DNA from: Asterochloris sp. CNOR1
Taxonomy: Eukaryota; Chlorophyta; Trebouxiophyceae; Trebouxiales; Trebouxiaceae
Assembly (NCBI GenBank): GCA_963969365.1
Contig: OZ017750.1
Coordinates: 310,001-374,000, forward strand
Direction: 5' to 3'
DNA length: 64,000 nt
The translations under genes were made by a program, and so were the position numbers. A model generated the notes under the pieces. The model saw nothing but the letters and a program-made list of their open reading frames with translations, had not been told where the DNA came from and searched no databases. Of the stretch, positions 47,142-57,265 are shown piece by piece (the first letter of the stretch is position 1; every line of letters begins with the position of its first letter).

Positions 47142-47835
47142 CCCTACCAGAGATGCCCTGTGACTCCAGTCTGCCTCCCCGCCCTCTTGAACGACATGGT
47201 CGTTGTATTTGCCCTCCATGTGTGTGGGCTGCCCTCTATCCCATCATGGTCCTAAGTCAAACTGAACCTCTTTCATTTGCATTGCTGTCAACACTGCTTT
47301 CATGGACATTTTGAATGTTAAGCGAGGCTCCTCCTGCAATGCTTCAACCCTGCAACACCTGCCATGCTCTGACCCTGCTCTTGTTGGCCCAAGCAGACCA
47401 AAAGACACCTGCATGTAGATTGATGACCTGATGGTCTCAGTGGTTCAGGCTGTCTCCGACGGCTCTGTTTGCAGCAAGCCATTGCAATGAGAAAAATGTG
47501 TGGTCAATCAGCTCAACCATGTACAAGGAAGCTGCAACAACTGTCAATCGACTGGTACGGCCATTGCTGAAGCAAATATTGAAAGTCCTGTTGCTCAGCT
47601 TGCAGAACAGGGTCCTGTGGTCGCTGTGTCCCAGCAATGACCTGAGACTGCATGCCAGTCTCGACAGAGTGATGAAGTGAACCAGGGCCTCCGTGCTGAG
47701 CTTGGGATTCTGGATGCAATTCTCCCCCCTTCTTTCACCTACCCGATGTGACAGAGTGGTACCTTGAGGCCTCAGATAGATTTTTTGGCCTTGAGGCCTC
47801 AGATAGATCACATTGATAGATCACATTGATTCCTG
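47142..47835 (+). other. Intergenic region
   Basis: 0.7 kb between the Sec14-like stop and the prefoldin start. A 15 bp unit (CCTCAGATAGATC-like) is doubled at about 47769-47811, and GATAGATCACATTGAT follows twice. No further gene is visible. Confidence 0.45.
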
Positions 47836-49274
47836 ATGGAGGCCAAAGTGAAGAGCATGGAGCAGCAGTACATGGGGGAGATGCAGGCCTTTAAGGATGC
47901 GCAGCGAGGTAACAGTGTGGCTTCCTGGGCAGGATGATCAACTGCTGCATGCACAGGCTGAACAGTCATCTGCCTGCAGAGGAGGCTAAGCTGCAGGAGA
48001 CAACTCAGAAGTTTGGGCTGCAGAAGAACGAAAACGAGATGGTCCTCCAGGTGCATTGCAGCATGCCATCTGCTGCATGCTGGAGCTGTGGCCTGGCGAT
48101 ATTTGCAGGCCATCATTGCACTGCCATTGCGGTCCTGCACTGTGCAGAATAGCCATCTGATCTGTTGCAGCAACCATGCAGATGCCAGGGGCCAGGCCTG
48201 TGCTGTTGCTCACGGAGACAGGGTGGTCATCTCAGGGTGGTCATCTCAGGGTGTTCTTGATTGCCGCCTGCAGGAGCTCAAGCTTTTGGAAGAGGACGCA
48301 AATGTTTACAAGCTGGTGGGGCCAGTCCTGGTCAAGCAGGACCTGGTGGAGGCCAAGGCCAATGTCAGTAAGCGCCTGGAGTTCATCAGGGGCGAGATCG
48401 AGCGCGTGGAGCAGCAGCTCGCCAAGCTGCAGGACAAGCAGTCAAAGCGCCAGCAGCAGGTAGGAGGGTCTCTGTCCTCCCTGCAGCTTGCTGGGAGCAA
48501 GCTAACTGCTGCACAAGCACTCCAAGGAGGCCGCAGCAGGAAGAAGCAGTCCAAATGCCAGCAGCAGGTAGGCATGTGTCTCTCCTCTGCAGCATGCTGG
48601 GAGCAAGCCAACAGCTGGACAAGCACTCCAAGGAGGCAGCAGAAGGTAGAAATTGTTCTGACCCCTCCAGTGTCCTGGGAGCACAGCCAGCTGCAGGATG
48701 AGCAGGCCAAGTGGCACCAGCAGGTGAGACCATATTCATGTCACCTGTATTGAGCTGTGAGCACAGACACAGTTCTAGATGGTAAGCATCCATCTGCAGG
48801 AGGAGCAGGCCAAGCGGCAACAGCAGGTGGGGGCAATCTCTGTAGGTGGAGAACATCAGTCTGCAGGAGAAGCAGGCCGACCGGCAGCAGCAGGTAGGGT
48901 CAATCTGTGTCTGCCTATCTCCTGGGTGCACTCATGCACACCTTGAGGCTGGACAACAGTGCAGGAAGGGATCTGAGCCCTGCAACCTGCTGGCAGGCGC
49001 CACATGGCCTGCAGATTGGCACCACAGGCAGACAGGTCCTATGGCCAGCTAACAGCTGCGAGCTTTATAAATAGCAAAAAGCTGTTTGCCTATCTCAAGC
49101 TTCTATGCCCAGCAGCGGCTGTCCACATGCACAGCTTGGAGACCCTGATCTGCTGCTGAGGCTCTTCATGCAGACGCCGTCTGTGCCATGCTGCAGATGC
49201 AGCAGATAGGACAGCAGCTTCAGTCCATGACTGATACAGCCACGGCGGCAGAGCGTCAAGCCGTAAAGGCCTGA
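47836..49274 (+). CDS. PFDN6: Prefoldin subunit 6 (beta-type prefoldin)
   Basis: Four exons, 47836-47908, 47980-48050, 48274-48459 and 49197-49274, give 135 residues, close to the usual ~130. The sequence has the family core: LQKNENEMVLQELKLLEEDA, NVYKLVGPVLVKQDLVEAKA and the following NVSKRLEFIRGEIERVEQQL, then a second coiled-coil helix. Prefoldin is a cytosolic hexamer that hands unfolded actin and tubulin to the CCT chaperonin; subunit 6 is one of the four beta subunits. The last exon (MQQIGQQLQSMTDTATAA) completes the C-terminal helix. Intron 3 holds the repeat array at 48426-48893. Confidence 0.95.
48426..48893 (+). repeat. Array of exon-like 27 bp units with both splice sites, prefoldin intron 3
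   Basis: The end of exon 3 is CTGCAG, 27 bases coding DKQSKRQQQ, then CAG|GTAGGA (48459). Similar units end at 48567, 48648, 48723, 48826 and 48893. The last three read CTGCAG|27 bases|GTGAGA, GTGGGG or GTAGGG and code DEQAKWHQQ, EEQAKRQQQ and EKQADRQQQ. Each therefore has an acceptor, a length divisible by three and a donor. Confidence 0.85.
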
Positions 49275-49338
49275 TGGAATGAAGGACCAACCCGCCCACC
49301 CCCTGCTGCCATTTCATTGCTTCTACTTCAGAGTGTCA

Positions 49339-49343
49339 TGTAA
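49339..49343 (+). terminator. Candidate TGTAA poly(A) signal of prefoldin 6
   Basis: TGTAA followed by A residues lies 65 bp after the prefoldin stop, a normal distance for green algae. Confidence 0.5.
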
Positions 49344-49529
49344 AACTGAAACTGTATCATTTGGCGACTGCTTCCCGTTGCACAGAAGTCAGGGTGTCGC
49401 ATCGAGGCTGTTGGGCTGGGGTGACCCTCTGAATTGCGAACTGGGCCAGAGGGCTGCCCCGTATTCCACACTGTGTCAGGGCTTCCAAAACCTGCAGACA
49501 GCAGCATTACTTTGGCTGCCCCAGTGACC

Positions 49530-49740
49530 CTTCGCCTCACAACCTCTCAGCTCGCCTCTTGGCATATTCGGCCTTTTCACAAAGCCAGTGACCTTCACCT
49601 GTCAGTCTCGACCTGTCTCACAGCACAACTGCTGTTATGGAGCCATGTGAAATGCAGCAGATTCGATCTGCCGAACTCTGAATTGTTTATCCTGAGAGCC
49701 TCTTAGCTCGGCTCTCAGCATATCTGGTCTTACAAAGGCA
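49530..49740 (-). repeat. Duplicated terminal exon of the CCDC148-like gene
   Basis: Two ~50 bp blocks about 150 bp apart share the same plan: a pyrimidine tract, AAG acceptor, a short frame and a stop. The first (49728-49687) codes TRYAESRAKRLSG, the second (~49577-49540) AEYAKRRAERL. Flanking GGTCACTGG-like sequence is shared as well. Either could be the last exon. Confidence 0.7.
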
Positions 49741-52700
49741 GGCAGAAAGCAGCAGTCTGAGTTGGGGCAGACCCAGTAACTCGTTGCCTGACAGCCCCTC
49801 AGATGCACACTGATGCCTCACCCGGAAGCGCTTGTCTTTCAAAACATCTGCTGTTGTGAAGCCGTGCACTGCCTCAAAGGCACTGCCGCCAGCATCCGTG
49901 GCCTCAGCTGAGGAAGCTGCTGTTGGCATGAGGACCCTGGCAGGGTCAGCCTCGACCTGTGGGGCAACCTGCATGGCAGAAGCTTTGTGGGACGGCTCCA
50001 GAGGGCCAGCTATGCTCCCTCCTGGGCAACTAAGCATCCCGCACCAGCAGGAGTTGGGCTGCCGCAGACATGCTGCAAGATAATCATGGACGATGAGTGC
50101 CTCCAGGACGGCAGGAGCAGTTACCATCAAGCAGCCTGTACGTGTCTGCCGGGCCTGCAGAGTCACATAGCGATTGGCATCTGCTGATCAACAGGGTGGA
50201 CCTTCAGTCCTTACCATGCAACACATGCACACTTCTGCGGTGTGATGGGCCCCAATGAGCAGCTGGTGACGCACCTCTGCCCTGATTGCATCCAGCTGCT
50301 GTTGTAGTCGGCGATGCTGTGCCTCCTGCAGCCGCTGGCGATGCTCCCGCTCTTGGGCCCTCCTCACCAGCTGGCTCTGCCGGAAGCCAACCCTGGCAGA
50401 GTTGTGCACCGCCTGCACGGCAGCCTGCAGGGCCATGCACAGCCCAGTTCTGGCTTGTGCACATGCACAACAACGCACTGTGCCTGGGAATGCCCATTGC
50501 GACGCATCTGCAGGCCTGATGTGATGTCGCTCAGTTGGGGCAGCCCAGCAAACAGCGGCTGCCACCAGACTGTGACAGCCCTCAGACCACAAGCTCCATA
50601 TCCAGGTGGCCGAGCATTTGACCTTGTGGCGCCTGCATCTGCCCATGGTCCAGCTCACCAGCTGAAAGCCCAGTGCATCCCTCCATTAACTGCCAGGTCA
50701 CAGCAATGCAAGCGCAGGATGCATGTTTACGGAGTCTCACGACGCAACAAAGATTGCATTAGGGTTAGATTGAGTCAAGCCTGCCTGCTCAGCCTGCAGC
50801 GCTGCCTCCTTTGCATCCTCCAGTGCAGCCTGCTCAGCCTCGCACTCCCTCCTCTCCCGGTACTGCGCCAGCAGGCAGTGCTGGTGCTCCCGCTCAAGCC
50901 GCTGGTGCTCATCGTGGGCTAGCCTGGCCTGCGCTGCTGCCTGCAAGATAGCACAACATCAGCTGAAATTGCACATGAAGAAAGGCTGGGGCCTGCCATC
51001 CCGCGCATACTGAGACCACGAGCTACGCCATGCCATGCCATGGCTGCCTACACAGCTGCGCATGGAACACGCTTGTGGCGTCCTGCACAGGTTAACTCAA
51101 GGTCTCCACAGGGCAAGCCTTCCCAGAAAGGGGCTCCAGTCGCAGCCTGCAGCAGTCACGCAGCAGGGCTCCATCACAGCAGAGGTGCGCACCTGATCAG
51201 CTGCAGCCTGCTCAGCTGCTGCCACAGCATCCTCGACGTGCTTCTGGCACCTCAAAGGCAGCAGCTTGTCCTGCAGCTGGAGCTGGGCAGCATTCTGATG
51301 GGCCCTGCAGCATGGCATGGGCAGTGTCCACACAACCAACACTGCCCCAAAGTCAAGGTGCATGCGAACAGGGTCTGGCCGGCTTGTGGCTTGAAATGGG
51401 TCCTGAAAGAGGCCCAGCCCTCAGCATTATGAGAGCCTTCAACGCTGCTAACACGTGCCTGTGGATGTAGCTGCTGTCCGCAGGCACTGACACTGTGCAC
51501 AGGCCCACTGCTGTCCCTTAGCAAGGATCAAGGCGGAGCTGGCTTCTAAAACCAGGCACAGGCTGCACTGTGCTAGAATTCGTAAGCAACGGCTGGTACA
51601 TGCAGAATGGTCGTTCTGCATGCAAGTGCTGGCTCCATGTGGAAGACTAAGGCGGCCCTCTGCAGCATGTCTTTACTGCAAGGTACCAACTTGGTGCCGC
51701 AAGAAAGATTGTCATGATACGCAGAATCCACTTACCTGGCAAGAGCAGAGTTTGCCTTTGCGCGCTGAGCCTCTGCAGACTGCGCAAGCAGGCGGCCTGC
51801 ATCAGCCAGCAGCCGCTTCTGCAGCCCCTGCCAGGCCTGCACCAGCCCCTGCCGCTGCGTGTGCAGCAGCGCTGCCTGCTGCACCCTACAGGAAAGCATT
51901 GCGCTCTGATCATACTGAAGCAATCAAGCTTCTGCCAAACAATTGTCAGGTCTGACCAAGAAGCTTAACAGCCAGGAGGCTGCCCTCTGAAGCCCGCCTT
52001 TGCAAAGTGCGCTGCTGTGAGAGGTCTGCCGCAGCTGGCCAGTGGGCACAAATCCAGTCAAGGGAGAGCTCAAAGTCTCCTTGTGAGCACTGAAAATGCT
52101 GCAGCACTGGGATTCAAAGCATGATCGGCAGAATCTCAAGCCACGCTATTGGACAGTGCTCCAGGCCAGAGCGTGTTTGCTGCAAGCCACTCCTGCGCTG
52201 CTGCATGGTGGCCTTGTGGTTGTGGCATGCCAGTGTCTGCCTGCCTGCCTGTGCTCACCACTGAAGGAAGGCCTGCATTGGCTATGCCGATGTCTGCCTG
52301 CCTGCCTGTGCTCACCACTGAAGGAAGGCCTGCACTTGCTGGGGAGTCCGTCCCGGCAGCACATCGGCAATGCTCTGGCAGAGCTGGCTCATCCCTGCAG
52401 TAGGGCCCCCCTGCTCCTTCAGAGTCAGGCAAAGCAGCCTCTCATCCCCCCGCCAGTCCCCAACCCTGCAGAAACAAGGGGGTGCTGGGGAGGTGGTTAT
52501 GTTTGGTCCTGCTTGGCATGAGGCTGAACTTCAGACATTAGTGGTTTCTGTGCAATTCGTTCTCAGCCTGTATGCAAAGTCTTGTTGACGTCCTGGAGGC
52601 ACTCCACCAGGCTGATGTTGACCTTAATCAATATGCAAAGTGAGCGGGCTGGCAGACAATACATGTGAACAGCCTGATCTTCCTGAACACACGTGTGCGG

Positions 52701-53839
52701 CAGTTGCAAACTGGTCAAGCTGAGCACTTGTGTGCGCGCAAACCTTGCATGCTGCTGCCTCTCCAGGAAGGTTGCCTGCCATGCTGCCATTCTCTGCTGG
52801 TGGGACTCGTGCGCCGACCTCGCAGCCTCCAGGCAGGCCTGCTGGGTGTCAGCGCCTGCTGCCCGGTGCTGTTGGCACAGAGCTGCCATGGGGTCTGCAT
52901 GAAGGCCATGGTCAGCACCATATCAGGGGGCAGACACAGCCTGCATCACCTTGCCAGCAGCATGATGGACATGTCGGGGACAGACCCAGAGTGCAGACAC
53001 AACATGCTTCATCTTGCCAGCAGCATGATGGGAATGGCGTGTGCCACCTGCAGCCTGCCTTAACTGCCAAGCACTGCAGCAGAGTCCGCTGGAGAATCTT
53101 GACGGACCTTCTAGCGTCTGCTCCTCTGCTGGCACACTGGCTTCCTGCTGCCTGGCCTGCTGCACGTCTTCCGCAAGCTCTGCTGCCAGCTGGGCCTGTT
53201 CAGCTGCCAACTGCTGCACAGCTGCGTCCAGCCATTGCTTGAAATCATGCAGCTCTTCCCTAGCTGCCTGATGCTGTCCCTGTCTCCTTGCTGCATGCTT
53301 CACGTGCTGCAGCTGCAGCAGGGAGGGCAGCAATATATTGAATTGTGTTGGCTGGTGCGCAAAAACCCTTGGCAGGATGGCATAAAGCCTTACCTGGGTG
53401 GCCAGGTCGTGCTGCAGCTCAGTCCAGTCATGCCTCTCCCTCAGAAGCTCCACGTACGCTGCAGCCATAGTAGCATGGTGTGGGGTTGTGCTCAGCTGCT
53501 CCACACTCTGCAGAAGCTCCGCTGTAGCCTCCCGGCTGCATGCAAGAAATAAGCGACACGTATGGCCTGCGCTCGTGCCTTAGTGGCAAGAGATCACATG
53601 TGCCAGACCTACCTTTCAGCTGTGAGCTGTTGGCAAGCTAAGAGCCAGGTTGCCTTGGCCGCAGCATTTTGTGTACGCTTCTTTTGCTGCTTGACAAATC
53701 CTTTCAGCCTTTCAGCCTGCAGAGATGGCAACAAGGGGACTGCCGCTCAGAGTGCACCAACTGCTGCCTATCAGAGGTCCCTTACTGTCTGCAGAAGATT
53801 GTCATCAGGTGGTCGCGGCAGCAGCTGCTGGGCAGGCAT
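49687..53839 (-). CDS. Coiled-coil protein, CCDC148-like
   Basis: Twelve exons keep phase: 53839-53786, 53716-53613, 53535-53394, 53312-53108, 52894-52744, 52465-52316, 51885-51736, 51304-51193, 50940-50785, 50424-50275, 49968-49822 and 49728-49687, about 520 residues. Start MPAQQLLPRPPDDN. Most of the protein is Gln/Glu/Ala-rich coiled coil (AAYVELLRERHDWTELQHDL, RLEREHQHCLLAQYRERREC). In the middle LPGRTPQQVQAFLQW resembles the SANT-like motif of CCDC148/CCDC112. Near the end FTTADVLKDKRFR followed by a Y-A-x-x-R stretch matches their C-terminal signature. CCDC112 is a centriolar-satellite protein; a role at the basal body or cytoskeleton is inference. The ninth exon ends at a GC-type donor (50784). 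The final exon is duplicated, so the C-terminus is uncertain. Confidence 0.72.
52236..52350 (-). repeat. Two-copy repeat of exon end plus donor, CCDC148-like intron 6
   Basis: A 57 bp unit is repeated almost perfectly: GCAGGCCTTCCTTCAGTG|GT followed by GAGCACAGGCAGGCAGGCAG. The first donor, after 52316, is the one that keeps phase; the second is identical in sequence and in the same relative position. The near identity indicates a recent duplication. Confidence 0.9.
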
Positions 53840-53888
53840 CTTTGACGGTCACCGACAAGTTTGACCGCCATAATTCCTGTCATCAGCA
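53840..53888. promoter_or_regulatory. 49 bp divergent spacer, likely bidirectional promoter
   Basis: The ATG codons of the CCDC148-like gene (-, 53839) and the 152-residue gene (+, 53889) are only 49 bp apart. Both 5' leaders and the core promoter must fit here or overlap the opposite gene. Confidence 0.5.
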
Positions 53889-55755
53889 ATGAACGGGAGC
53901 GATATGCCTTCGTGAGTCCGCAGTCCGTCAGCTTCGCTCAGTGTCTTGTCTTGAGCCCTTTGCCAGCTGTGTCTCAGCTGTGTCCTGGGACAGCAAGCAG
54001 CCAGGGTTCTCATAAGCTATGCCTTAGCACTGTCCCTGGTCCTGCATGCAGGTCTCATGGCGATGAGATGGAGCAATACTGGGACCAGCAGCAGTGGGCC
54101 AGCAACGAGGAGCTGGGCAGGCCACCACCTCGCAAGCTGGCATCAAGGGACTCAGGCAATATCATGCGGAGCCTTCTCAAGCAGGATCAGACAGAGGATG
54201 AGCAGTCATGCAAGACATCTCGCCGTGGCCAGGGTGAGCACCCACCCCACAAGTACCTTCGTCCCTGCGCTGTAGCAGGCCCTTGCTTTGGAGGCAGCTC
54301 CTTGTCTGCGCTAGACCTACCCTGCAAACCGTGAGGCTCTGCTCTTGGGGTGCTACGAATTTCACATCCTGCAGCAGCCCCACCCTGCAAGTGCGCCGAG
54401 CCCTGCTCTGTTGAGCCCGAGCCAGCTACTGTTGTGCAGCATCCCCATCTTGCAGGCGCTGGTCACCCTGCTTGGTGGTAGGCTGTTGCCCTGGGGCCAC
54501 TGCCAATTGTTGCAAGCGCAACTCCACCCTGGAGGCACTGATCCTTTGCTGGTTCTGGCCTCATGTTCTGCAGCTGCTCCACCCTGCTGTCTTGCTCTGT
54601 GGTAGTCTGTGTCTGGGACCAGCTGCTTGTCTGCAGCATCCCCAGCCTAGCGAGCACCAATGCCCTGCTAGGTGTGATGTCCCTGCCTCAGGCCAGCTCA
54701 TGTTCTAGAGACAGCTGCCCCCTGCAAGGACTGACATCGCCTGCTGCGTTGGCCCTTGCTGCACAGCAGCTCATGTTCTACAGTAGCCCCAAACTGCAAG
54801 TGCTGAGTTCATGCTGTAGTTGGCCCTTCCCTATGATTGGCTGACGCTCCGCAGCAGCCCCGCCCGGCGCCCTTGATGGGTGGTATACTGTGGTCTATGA
54901 CCATCACTTGTTCTGCAGCAGCATCACCTGGTGCTATCAGGCCATTTGTTACTGTGAAAGGGCTCCTCCCTTGGGGGAGCACTTGCCCCCAAGCACTGAG
55001 CCTCTCATCTGTGGCAGGGGTCTCCATCAGGTGCTGCTCCGCAGCAAACCTCTCTGCAGGTGCTGGGCTTCCCCTGCACCCAGTGACTCAGACAGCAACA
55101 GTGTAGTGAAGTTGACCTGGGCTGTGTGCGCCTCTGCAGTGTCCAGGCCTGACAGCAGGTCTGCCCCCTATGCCGAGCAGGCAGAGAACATCCCGGTGAC
55201 CAGGATGCAACATGAGTATGTCCCGCAAAGGCAGCAGAAGGAGGTGCAGGGCAAGGTCAGTGCACCCCCCAAACTGGTCCTGTGCCTTCTCCAGGTGCCA
55301 CTCCGGCACGCCTGGCATCTTGCTGATGTGTCATGGCGCAGGACTGCAGTGCGCACCCTGTCCCCAATGTTTAGTGGCTGTCTTCCTGAGGGTACGTGTT
55401 GAACCCTACCACTCTTGACAGTGACAGTGGGGAGCACCCTGCAGGTTGGCCAGAACTCACAATTTAGCGAAGGGTTTGACCCCAGCGTCTATGCGGCAGC
55501 CAGAGCTGATCTGCAGGCCCGCAAGGCAGCCAAGGCGAAGGCGCACACTGGCGCAGGTGGGCTGCATGACCCTGACTGCAGTCAGGTTGTGTGTTGTCTG
55601 TGGGGCTAGCGCCCAAATGATCAAGTGCTGTCTGTGGCATGTGTCACACACTCAGCCTTTTGCGCTGCCGCTCAAGTTTCAAGAAGACGCCTACCAAAAG
55701 ATGCCACTCACATGGCTGTGCTCCTGCAGGGAACTTTCTTGCACACAACGCTTGA
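53889..55755 (+). CDS. Unknown 152-residue charged protein
   Basis: Five exons keep phase: 53889-53911, 54052-54233, 55140-55255, 55445-55556 and 55730-55755. The protein starts MNGSDMPSSHGDEMEQYWDQ, is rich in Arg, Gln and Glu (IMRSLLKQDQTEDEQ, RMQHEYVPQRQQKEVQ) and ends AKAHTGAGNFLAHNA. It has no membrane segment or known domain and is probably disordered. The head-to-head arrangement with the CCDC148-like gene suggests shared regulation and perhaps a common process. The last exon is only 26 bp and rests on phase alone. Intron 2 is 0.9 kb and repetitive. Confidence 0.6.
54300..54930 (+). repeat. Diverged ~100 bp intronic repeats
   Basis: Five or six copies of a unit built around TGTTCTGCAGCAGCCCCACC, CTGCAAGTGCTGA and TTGGCCCTT fill intron 2 of the 152-residue gene. 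The core looks like a 3' splice site, so this may be the acceptor-side version of the donor arrays. Confidence 0.55.
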
Positions 55756-55883
55756 CCGTGAATCAGACAGTGTACCCCGGAACCCAATCCTAGTTGACCT
55801 GCTGCTGCCATGCCTGCCTTTGACATGCTCTCTCATGTTCTTTAGTTGAAATGAGGTCAATGACTGCAACATTCAATTTGATT

Positions 55884-57174
55884 TCAGCCTGGCACCTGGA
55901 CAACAGATTTCAGCCTGCTAGAGCTGCCATTTGCAGCCGCCAGATGTGCACCGCTGTCCCTGCTCTCCATAACATAGCGGCCATGCTGCGAGGGGCTTCC
56001 TGCATACCGTCTTGCTGCAGGTTTGCTCAGGGGCCTGCCTCTCTGTCGCTGGTGGGAAGGGCCTCGCCGCCGCAGCTTTCGCTCCGAGCCTGAGCTGCTG
56101 TCATCAGAGTCGCTGCTCGAGCTGTCGCCTGCACATTGAAGGCTGGACTCAGATTCTGCCACGTGACTTGAACCGCCTGTCACGAGCAGGACCTGCATGC
56201 CTGAGAACAGCACACCAGTGTGACGCGACGGCTGGCAGTCTGCTGTCTCCAGAATGTTGTGGATCGGCCTATTGATAGCACCGCTGCAAGCCAAAAGCTG
56301 CAGGCTCACTTGAGGAGGAGTCACTGCTGCTGGAGCTCGCCCCACTGCTGCTGGTGCCTGAGCTGTCATCACTGCCGGAGGAAGCGGTGCCGCTGCTGGA
56401 GGAGTCACTAGATGAGCTGGAGCTGCTTCCTGAGTCAGAGCTGCTGGAACTGTCATCGGAGGAGGAGGAGTCAGACGAGGAGCTGCTGCTGCTGCTCTTA
56501 TCCCTGCGCCGCTTCTTGGTGGTCTTGGCCTGTCTAGGCTTGTCCTCATCCAACAGCTCTGAGGGGGCCAGGTAGTGTCGCCGCACCTGCAGGTGTGAGG
56601 CAGCGACCTTTCAGGGTGAGGGCACAGCCATCTTGGGCTGATCCTCATCGAGCAGCTTTTTCAGGGGCCAGGTAGTGCTGCTGCACCTACACATGTGGAG
56701 GTGCACTACCCTCCAACCTGGGTCATGCCAAGGTCAGAGGCCCAGAGGAATGCTTGGCACTATCATCATCAAGATCCCACATGACAGTGGCTGTGCTGCA
56801 CCCAGATCTCATCAGCAGCCTTCCTGATGCTGGCCTGGCCACTTGGCAATGAGCTGAAACCAGTGCTGAGGAACTGCTTGTCGGTGCATTCTGCCTGACC
56901 TTGGGATTCAGCAGCTGCTGCGTCCTGCTGGGCCGCACATGATACACTGCCTGGTTCTTGCACTGGAAGGTGAAGTGGCCCTTCTGCAGGCAACGCTGGC
57001 ACACCGCATTGGCTGCAGCAGCAGTGCCAGCACCGGAGCGCGGCTTCCTGAACCTGCATGTACACATCAAAGCTTTGTGACCAGCACCCCTTGCATTCTG
57101 CGCCTCAACAGTCACAGACACCATGCCACTCACCTCTCAGTCATGTGGATGCTGCCACTCCCTAGAAGGCTCAT
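55884..57174 (-). CDS. Zinc-knuckle Ser-rich protein, ZCCHC10-like
   Basis: Four exons, 57174-57134, 57053-56900, 56586-56310 and 56128-55884, give 238 residues. After MSLLGSGSIHMTERFRKPRS the zinc knuckle CQRCLQKGHFTFQC (C-x2-C-x4-H-x4-C, residues ~32-45) is followed by YHVRPSRTQQLLNPK, which matches the HRPSRT motif of ZCCHC10. The second half is a long Ser/Asp run with basic ends (KTTKKRRRDK, ERKLRRRGPS), as in RNA-processing factors. ZCCHC10 proteins are nuclear and poorly characterised; RNA binding is likely but not shown. The stop after VVQVPG assumes no further intron; a donor (GTATGC) exists inside the last exon. Confidence 0.8.
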
Positions 57175-57265
57175 TGTGATAGCCTGCCAATCAGATGTTG
57201 AGCCTGAGAAAGGCTCTGCCCGAATCAGAAAGGGGGCGTTGCTTGTTGATGAGCGCGTTGCACTG
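57175..57265. promoter_or_regulatory. 91 bp divergent spacer, likely bidirectional promoter
   Basis: The ATG codons of the ZCCHC10-like gene (-) and the BTB gene (+) are 91 bp apart, the second very short divergent pair in 4 kb. Confidence 0.45.
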
